64,000 nt of DNA. It comes from Azophilus sp965221755. Its GTDB lineage: Bacteria > Pseudomonadota > Gammaproteobacteria > Pseudomonadales > Azotimanducaceae. This document shows, in pieces, positions 58,492 through 64,000 of the stretch. The notes below the pieces were generated by a model. It ran no database searches, was not told the origin of the DNA, and worked only from the letters and a program-made list of their open reading frames with translations. The position numbers and the translations under genes were made by a program. The stretch is from contig OZ244921.1 in the NCBI GenBank assembly GCA_965221755.1, forward strand, positions 2,232,001 to 2,296,000, in the 5' to 3' direction. Positions within the stretch are counted from its first letter, which is position 1; the number at the start of each line of letters is the position of its first letter.

Positions 58492-58909
58492 GCTTGGCGG
58501 CGATGAACCTGGGGTGGTCCACGTAGAGCAGGTCGGCGATCTTGCGGATCGCCGCCTCCTCGTACTTGTCGAGGCCGGCGTCGCAGTAGGCCAAGCGCCA
58601 TAGCTGCACCAACAGATCGAATCGCTGCTCCGCGTTCCACGCATCCACGATGGCCCTCGTGAATCGATGCAGGCCCACGCTTTCCCGCTGCGCCCTGCGG
58701 GACTCGTCCATCAAGGCGCGCAGGTCTTCGCCGCTGACCTGAAGCACCGCCCCCAGGGACCGCTCAATCGCCTGCAGTTCCGCATCCGCAACGTGATGGT
58801 CGGCCCAAGCCACCTCAATCAACAGCACCGCCGCCGCCAACTCAACGGTGGTCTCCGGGCTGTCATCGGCGCAAGGTGCTTGAATGCGCTCCAGCAAGCG
58901 AGCCAGCAT
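58418..58909 (-). CDS. TerB-family protein
   Basis: A 163-residue helical protein of the TerB (tellurite-resistance/COG4103) family: TTVELAAAVLLIEVAWADHH, VADAELQAIERSLG and YCDAGLDKYEEAAIRKIADL carry the paired acidic metal-binding motifs. The family is widespread and usually not involved in tellurite resistance when it stands alone. Its Pro/Arg-rich C-terminus is encoded antisense to the end of the STAS gene. It overlaps dusA by one base, so both are probably cotranscribed. Confidence 0.82.
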   Translation of the reverse strand: MLARLLERIQAPCADDSPETTVELAAAVLLIEVAWADHHVADAELQAIERSLGAVLQVSGEDLRALMDESRRAQRESVGLHRFTRAIVDAWNAEQRFDLLVQLWRLAYCDAGLDKYEEAAIRKIADLLYVDHPRFIAAKLKAKRLAAASRSPPHPPPRRPSDP

Positions 58910-59970
58910 CAGGCCGCCCTCGGCTTCTCAACGGCGCATGACGCCGGCTCTTGGGGCGCCTGCGGGCCGAACGCCAACTGGTCGATGGCATCCAGCACCA
59001 CGGCAAGGCGGTTGCTGCGCAAGGCCTTGGCGCAGGACAGCCGTTGCCGATAGCGCCGCGCGCCGGGCTGTCCCTTGAACAGGCCCAGAATGGGCCGCAC
59101 CAAGTCAGCGAGCCGCTCCCCTTGCGATAGCTGACTGCGCATGTGGCCGAGGTAGGCGTTCAGCGCAGCGCGCTCCGATACCATTGGCGTGCCGTGCATC
59201 ATGCGGTCCAAGCGGCTCAGAAAGCGGGGCTCCCGCCAAGCCGCGCGGCCAATCATGACGCCATCGACATGCGCCAAATGCGCAGCGGCGCCCGCCAGCG
59301 TGTCGATGCCGCCATTGGCGATGACGCGCAGCTCGGGGAAGCGGCCCTTGAGGGCATGCACACGCTCCGGCTGCAAGGGTGGGATGCTGCGGTTCTGGGC
59401 CGGATTCAATCCATCGAGCACCGCTATTCGGGCATGGACGTAAACGGTTCGGCAACCCGCTTCGGAAACGGCGGCGATGAATTCATCGAGAAAGGCATCG
59501 CCATCCCGCCCATCCAGCCCTAGGCGGCATTTGACCGTAACCGGCACCTCAACCTCAGCGGCCATGGCCGCCACGCAATCCGCCACGCGCCGAGGCTCGG
59601 CCATCAGCGCCGCGCCGAAGGCGCCTTGGCGCACCCGCGGCGAAGGGCAGCCCACGTTGAGATTGATCTCCGCAAAGCCGGCGCCCGCCGCGATTTGCGC
59701 CGCCTCAGCCAGCAGGTCCGGTTCGCTGCCGCCCAACTGGCAGGCCACCGGCGCCTCGGCGGGCTGGGAGCGCAGCAGGCGCTCCCGAGGGCCGTGAACC
59801 ACGGCCCCGGCGGTGACCATTTCAGTGAACAGCAGGGCTTGGGGGCTGAACAAGCGATGCAAGGTGCGGCAATGGGTGTCGGTGCAAGCCATCATCGGCG
59901 CTACCGCGAGCCGCTTCGCCGCCATCGCAAGGTCCGACCGCAGTTGCGTTCCTTGTTGCGCGTCATTCAT
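58909..59970 (-). CDS. dusA: tRNA-dihydrouridine(20/20a) synthase
   Basis: DusA reduces U20/U20a in the tRNA D-loop using FMN and NADPH. The 353-residue protein has VAPMMACTDTHCRTLHRLFS, FTEMVTAGAVVHGPRERLL, the FMN/active-site motif EINLNVGCPSPRVRQGAFGA (catalytic Cys), VTVKCRLGLDG and the DusA-specific YVHARIAVLDGLNPAQNRSI. The start may be at 59970 or at the internal MAAKRLAVAPMM. Length fits the family. Confidence 0.93.
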   Translation of the reverse strand: MNDAQQGTQLRSDLAMAAKRLAVAPMMACTDTHCRTLHRLFSPQALLFTEMVTAGAVVHGPRERLLRSQPAEAPVACQLGGSEPDLLAEAAQIAAGAGFAEINLNVGCPSPRVRQGAFGAALMAEPRRVADCVAAMAAEVEVPVTVKCRLGLDGRDGDAFLDEFIAAVSEAGCRTVYVHARIAVLDGLNPAQNRSIPPLQPERVHALKGRFPELRVIANGGIDTLAGAAAHLAHVDGVMIGRAAWREPRFLSRLDRMMHGTPMVSERAALNAYLGHMRSQLSQGERLADLVRPILGLFKGQPGARRYRQRLSCAKALRSNRLAVVLDAIDQLAFGPQAPQEPASCAVEKPRAA

Positions 59971-60188
59971 GGTGCGCGGTATTGTACTTGACTCAAATGG
60001 CAGCCGGAGACGGTCCGCTCGGGCCGGTGCCGAACAGGTGCCTCGGACGGCAAAATTTGTATCAATGTGTATCAGCGGCGCGCCCCTTAGACCGCTTATA
60101 TTGAATAACTAATTGAAAAAATAGTGATTTGTTCACTCTGCGGCAAATCGCCAAGCACTTGCGCCTTTCTTTTCTTCTTCACTTTTTC

Positions 60189-60217
60189 TTCACTTTATCG
60201 TTTGGTTAGGGTATAGT
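60189..60217 (+). promoter_or_regulatory. Predicted sigma-70 promoter of lpxC
   Basis: TTCACT (60189-60194), a 17-bp spacer and TATAGT (60212-60217) lie 39 bp before the lpxC start, in a pyrimidine-rich, AT-rich stretch that is unusual for this genome. Four of six -35 and five of six -10 positions match the consensus. Confidence 0.6.
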
Positions 60218-60255
60218 CGCTTCCGGCCTCGCCCATGGGTTTTGGGAGAAACCGC

Positions 60256-61164
60256 ATGATTCCACAGCGCACGATCAAGCGACCCGTGCATGCCATCGGC
60301 ATCGGCGTGCATTCGGGACAGAAGGTTCGCATGACCTTACGCCCTGCCGGGGAGAACACAGGCGTCCTTTTTGTCCGCACCGACCTGCCGGGGCGCAGCA
60401 GCGTTCGCGCTTGCGCCCAGAATGTCTCTGACACGACGCTGGCCACGAGCATAGCGGACGGCGGCGTTCAGGTTTCGACGGTGGAGCATCTGCTGTCGGC
60501 GCTCTGGGGCCTTGGCATTGACAACCTGATCGTCGAGCTCAATGCCGAGGAAGTGCCGATCATGGACGGCAGCGCGGCGCCGTTCGTCGATTTGATCGAC
60601 TCGGTGGGCTTCGTGCGTCAGGGTGCGCCGAAGGAATTCATCCGCATCAAGCGGGAGGTCCGCGTCACTCAAGGGGAAGCCTTCGCCATGCTCAGCCCCC
60701 ACCCGGGCTTCAAGGCGTCCTACACCTTCGTGGCCGACCACCCGGTGTACAACCGCTTCCCCAAGCACGCCTGTTTTGACTTCTCCCGGGTGTCCTACCC
60801 GTTGGAGGTCAGCCGCGCCCGCTCGTTTGGCCTGCTCAGCGAACTCAGTCAAGCGCAGGCCATCAACAAGTGCTTGGGCTCCAGCTTGGAGAACGCGGTG
60901 GGCATAGACGACTTCCGGGTGCTCAACGAGAAGGGGCTGCGCTATCGCGACGAGTTCGTCAAGCACAAGGTGCTCGACGCCATCGGCGACCTCTACCTGC
61001 TTGGGCGGCCGATCTTGGGCGCGTTCAGCGGCCACATGTCCGGCCACGCGCTGAACAACAAGCTGGCCCGGGCGCTGCTGCGTTGCGACGACGCTTGGGA
61101 CATCCACACGCTCGGGGGCGGCAGCCGCCGGGAGCGGCCCGTCATGCCGCCGGCGACCATCTAA
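60256..61164 (+). CDS. lpxC: UDP-3-O-acyl-N-acetylglucosamine deacetylase
   Basis: LpxC performs the first committed step of lipid A synthesis, a zinc-dependent deacetylation. The 302-residue protein has MIPQRTIKRPVHAIGIGVHS, the zinc histidine in VSTVEHLLSALWG, EVPIMDGSAAPF, and the second zinc set in HKVLDAIGDLYLLGRPILG with SGHALNNKLARALL. GGGAGA lies upstream of ATG 60256. In enterics lpxC ends the dcw cluster; here it is away from ftsZ and precedes gltX. Confidence 0.95.
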   Translation: MIPQRTIKRPVHAIGIGVHSGQKVRMTLRPAGENTGVLFVRTDLPGRSSVRACAQNVSDTTLATSIADGGVQVSTVEHLLSALWGLGIDNLIVELNAEEVPIMDGSAAPFVDLIDSVGFVRQGAPKEFIRIKREVRVTQGEAFAMLSPHPGFKASYTFVADHPVYNRFPKHACFDFSRVSYPLEVSRARSFGLLSELSQAQAINKCLGSSLENAVGIDDFRVLNEKGLRYRDEFVKHKVLDAIGDLYLLGRPILGAFSGHMSGHALNNKLARALLRCDDAWDIHTLGGGSRRERPVMPPATI

Positions 61165-61200
61165 GCCTAGCGGACCGCCAAGCCGCCAGCGTTCGGGCCG

Positions 61201-62673
61201 GTGCCGGTGAACATACGCACCCGCATCGCCCCTTCGCCGACGGGCGACCCCCACGTCGGCACCGCTTACATGGCGCTGTTCAACTGGGCCTTCGCCAAGA
61301 GCCAAGGCGGCGAGTTCGTGCTGCGCATCGAGGACACCGACCAGGCCCGCAGCAGCGAAGCCTCCGCAGCGCGCATTCTGGCGGCGTTGAATTGGCTGCA
61401 ACTGCCGTGGGACGAGGGCCCCGACATCGGCGGTCCCCACGGCCCCTACCGGCAGAGCGAACGCACGGCAATCTACCAGCGGCACGCCCAGCAACTGATC
61501 GACCAAGGCCACGCCTTCCGCTGCTTCTGCACCGCCGAGCGCTTGGCCGCCATGCGCGCCGAACAGCGGGCGGCAGGCGCGCCGGTGGGTTATGACGGCC
61601 GCTGCCTGAACCTCTCCGCAGCCGAGGTCTCCGCCAAGCAAGCCGCCGGGGAGCCTTCGGTGGTGCGAATGCGGGTGCCGGACAGCGGAGAGTGCCGCTT
61701 TCGCGATGAGCTGCGGGGCGACATCGCCATTGCATGCAGCCAGATCGACATGCAGGTGCTGCTGAAGGCGGACGGCTTCCCCACCTACCACCTTGCGGTG
61801 GTGGTTGATGACCATCTGATGGGCATCACCCACATCCTGCGCGGGGAGGAGTGGATCAACTCCACCCCCAAGCACAAGCTGCTGTTTGACTGCTTCGGCT
61901 GGCCGATGCCAACCCTCGTCCATCTGCCCCTGCTGCGCAATCCCGACCAAAGCAAGCTGTCCAAGCGCCGCAATCCGACCAGCATCGATTATTTTCGCGA
62001 TGTGGGCTACCTGCCCGAAGCGCTCACCAACTACTTGGCCCTGATGGGCTTTTCGATGCCGGACGAGCGGGAGATCTTCCCCAAGACGGAGTTCCTGGAG
62101 GCTTTCTCGCTGGACCGCGTCTCCCTCGGCGGGCCGGTCTTCGACTTCGAGAAGCTGAACTGGCTCAATGGACAGCACATCCGCAGGCTCGACGCGGATG
62201 CCTTCATGGACCGGCTTGGGGAGTGGGCGCTCAACCGTCGGCGCTTGGCGCCGCTTGCGCCCCTGATTCAGACGCGCACCGAACGCTTCGCCGACATCGC
62301 CGCCCAAGTGGACTACCTGATCGGCGATCGGCGGCCCTTGAGCGAGCCCGACTTCACGCACAAGAAGCTCAGCCGGGATCAGGTCGTGGAGGCGCTCTTC
62401 CGCACCGCTCGAGCCTGCGATGCCCTGACCGAGTGGCGTCAGGACGAACTGCTTGCCCTTTGCAAGGCCAATGCTGAGCGCATGGGCTTGAGCTTGCGGG
62501 ATTTTCTGACGCCCCTGTTCATCGCCATCAGCGGGCGGACGGTGGCCTTGCCGCTGTTCGATTCCATGGCCTTCCTCGGTGCCGACGTCACCCGAGTGCG
62601 TCTGCGTGAGGCGCTCGAGGCGCTCGGCCTGTCCAACAAGCAGCGCAAACGGCTGGAAAAGCTGACCGGATAG
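61201..62673 (+). CDS. gltX: Glutamate-tRNA ligase
   Basis: GltX charges tRNA-Glu (and tRNA-Gln where GatCAB operates). The 490-residue class I synthetase has RIAPSPTGDPHVGTAYMALF (HIGH motif as PHVG), RIEDTDQARSS, HLAVVVDDHLMGITHILRGE-type DDHLMG segment and the KMSKS motif as SKLSKRRNPTS. Length is normal. The start is GTG 61201 or GTG 61207. It follows lpxC by 36 bp. Confidence 0.95.
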   Translation: MPVNIRTRIAPSPTGDPHVGTAYMALFNWAFAKSQGGEFVLRIEDTDQARSSEASAARILAALNWLQLPWDEGPDIGGPHGPYRQSERTAIYQRHAQQLIDQGHAFRCFCTAERLAAMRAEQRAAGAPVGYDGRCLNLSAAEVSAKQAAGEPSVVRMRVPDSGECRFRDELRGDIAIACSQIDMQVLLKADGFPTYHLAVVVDDHLMGITHILRGEEWINSTPKHKLLFDCFGWPMPTLVHLPLLRNPDQSKLSKRRNPTSIDYFRDVGYLPEALTNYLALMGFSMPDEREIFPKTEFLEAFSLDRVSLGGPVFDFEKLNWLNGQHIRRLDADAFMDRLGEWALNRRRLAPLAPLIQTRTERFADIAAQVDYLIGDRRPLSEPDFTHKKLSRDQVVEALFRTARACDALTEWRQDELLALCKANAERMGLSLRDFLTPLFIAISGRTVALPLFDSMAFLGADVTRVRLREALEALGLSNKQRKRLEKLTG

Positions 62674-62682
62674 TCGGCAACT

Positions 62683-63642
62683 TCAAGGCACCTCGCCGGC
62701 CAGCACTGCTCGGAACACCTGCGCATCCACATTGCCGCCGGACAGAATCACTCCAACCCGCTTGCCAGCCTGCCGCGCCCGCTCCTGGTTGAGTGCGGCC
62801 AAGGCGGCGGCGCCGGCGCCTTCGGCGATGTTGTGGGTCATGCGGAACGCAATGCGCATGGCCTCGGCGATCTCCGCCTCGCTGACCTCGACGATGCGGG
62901 CGGCGCCCTTGCGGACGATGGCCAAGGGCTCCGCCATCGGCACCCGGCAGGCCACGCCATCGGCAAAGGTGTCGGCGGACTCGGTGGCCACCACCTGACC
63001 CGCCGCCACGCTGCGCGCCATGGCCGGGGCGTTGGCGGCGACCACGCCGACGATGTCCGTCTTCAGTCCCAGAAGATCGCGCGTCCGAATCAGGCCGCAG
63101 ATGCCCGAACCCATGCCGATGGGCACATAGACCGCATCGAGCGCCGCCGCGCTGAACAGCTCCAAGGCATAGGTTGCCACCCCGCGCACCAAGGCCGGAT
63201 GAAAGGCCGGCACCATCAACGCCCCTTCCGCTTCCGCGCGGCGCGCCGCCTCCAAGCGGGAATCCTCGAAGTCGTTGCCGAACTCAACCAGCTGCGCGCC
63301 CCATCCCTTGATCGCCTGGTTCTTCTCCACGCTGTTGCCCTTGGGCGCAAGCACCGTCACCGGCACCCCCAGACGGCAGGCGGCAAAGGGGATGCTCTGC
63401 CCGTGATTGCCCCGGGTGGCGGTGACGATCCGGTCCGGCAACTGCCCGGCGCGCTTGAGCTCATCGAGCAAAACCAAGCCGCCGCGCACCTTGAACGCGC
63501 CGATCGGGGTGTGGTTTTCGTGCTTCACCCAAACTTCGCTGCCGAGGTGCCGGCACAGCCCCGGCCAGCAATACTGCGGCGTCGGCGGCATGGCGGCGGC
63601 GACCACCGCCTGCGCCTGCTCAAGGCCAGCCAAATCAAACAT
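62683..63642 (-). CDS. PLP-dependent threonine/serine dehydratase-like enzyme
   Basis: A 319-residue fold-type II PLP enzyme. HTPIGAFKVRGGLVLLDELK contains the Schiff-base Lys, ATRGNHGQSIPFAACRLG binds the substrate carboxylate, VYVPIGMGSGICGLI is the phosphate-binding glycine loop, and GAGAAALAAL with ILSGGNVD is the C-terminal set. There is no ACT domain, so it resembles catabolic threonine/serine dehydratases, including the EutB-type of hydroxyectoine degradation. Start at MFDLAGLEQAQAV. Convergent with gltX. Confidence 0.85.
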   Translation of the reverse strand: MFDLAGLEQAQAVVAAAMPPTPQYCWPGLCRHLGSEVWVKHENHTPIGAFKVRGGLVLLDELKRAGQLPDRIVTATRGNHGQSIPFAACRLGVPVTVLAPKGNSVEKNQAIKGWGAQLVEFGNDFEDSRLEAARRAEAEGALMVPAFHPALVRGVATYALELFSAAALDAVYVPIGMGSGICGLIRTRDLLGLKTDIVGVVAANAPAMARSVAAGQVVATESADTFADGVACRVPMAEPLAIVRKGAARIVEVSEAEIAEAMRIAFRMTHNIAEGAGAAALAALNQERARQAGKRVGVILSGGNVDAQVFRAVLAGEVP

Positions 63643-63750
63643 CAGGTCTTGGTTCCGTGTCGGCAAACGTAGCGGGGCACACTATAGAATCGAACGGTCG
63701 ATGCGTCTAATGTGTGTGTCCTGCTCTGGCGTGCCTCTCAAGGAGCGCTC

Positions 63751-64000
63751 ATGGAAGTTCAAGACAAGACCATCGTCGTCACTGGCGGCGCCAGCGGCAT
63801 CGGCCGAGCGATGTGCGAGCGCTTCGCCGCTGAAGGGGCGCGTCAGGTCGTGGTGGCGGACTTGGACGGCGACGGCGCCGAAGCCGTGGCCGAGCGCGTT
63901 CGCGGCGTCGGCAAAGCCAGAGCCGCCGCCCGCCAAGTCGATGTGGGCATCGAGGCCGAGTTGATCGACCTGATCGACGAAACCGAGAGCCGCTTCGGCC
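63751..64000 (+). CDS. SDR family oxidoreductase (partial, 3' end off window)
   Basis: N-terminal 83 residues of a classical SDR: MEVQDKTIVVTGGASGIGRA has the TGxxxGxG nucleotide motif, and VVVADLDGDGAEAV suggests NAD(H). AGGAG precedes the ATG at -10. The catalytic part lies beyond the window. Specificity cannot be stated. Confidence 0.88.
   Translation, partial: MEVQDKTIVVTGGASGIGRAMCERFAAEGARQVVVADLDGDGAEAVAERVRGVGKARAAARQVDVGIEAELIDLIDETESRFG

Overview
The window is a GC-rich (roughly two-thirds G+C) chromosomal segment of an unidentified gammaproteobacterium. The host call rests on gene content: rsmD/coaD, ftsY-ftsE-ftsX, rpoZ, yrfG-hslR, ATP-dependent pckA, single-chain gshA, bfr/bfd, rseP-bamA, dusA, lpxC, gltX and an HsbR/HsbA-like stress-signalling pair. 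No rRNA, replication origin or CRISPR array is visible. One tRNA (Ser, anticodon CGA) is present.

Layout. 1-7 kb is core: partial coaD, rsmD, ftsY/E/X, a serine hydrolase, rpoZ and a nitroreductase. 7.4-9 kb holds an Rpn-type nuclease whose 3' end has been duplicated and repeat-expanded. 9-16.3 kb holds an orphan secretin and two apparently identical tandem copies of a secreted protein of unknown function. 16.3-29 kb is an accessory island built around six intact copies and at least two 3' remnants of a small coiled-coil, tail-anchored membrane protein gene. Between the copies lie damaged or foreign cargoes: an IS4-type element, an IS66 fragment, a broken alkB, a DUF5678/retropepsin pair, a PLD-like/ParA-like operon, a DUF1643-like gene and an IS481/IS3-type remnant. 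29-47 kb returns mostly to core genes (DUF2235 hydrolase, SDR, cysQ, DUF4143 ATPase, yrfG-hslR, pckA, gshA, bfr/bfd, rseP-bamA-xseA, a 5-alpha-reductase-like membrane enzyme). 47.2-50.4 kb carries a TnpB relic and two adjacent cassettes, each bounded by its own 26-bp inverted repeats, carrying nucleotidyltransferase/HEPN toxin-antitoxin-like genes and ending at the 3' end of tRNA-Ser. 50.5-64 kb is again mainly core and metabolic: hydrolases, an amidohydrolase, a DUF4143 ATPase, an HsdR-N protein, HsbR/HsbA-like genes, a TerB-like protein, dusA, lpxC, gltX, a threonine-dehydratase-like enzyme and a partial SDR.

The intergenic DNA is unusually rich in dispersed repeats. I name four: R1, a palindromic element around GGAGTTTCGC/GCGAAACTCC; R2, about 75 bp around a CCGACCGGC hairpin, one copy of which contains the end of a TnpB relic; R3, inverted modules carrying CCCAATCGAGGGC; and R4, a 45-bp unit inside a hydrolase gene. 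R3 and R4 have entered coding sequence in frame.

The most interesting structures are the coiled-coil gene array with its cargo-between-copies organisation, and the twin inverted-repeat MNT/HEPN cassettes without a transposase. All functional calls come from reading motifs and family resemblance; no database search was run.
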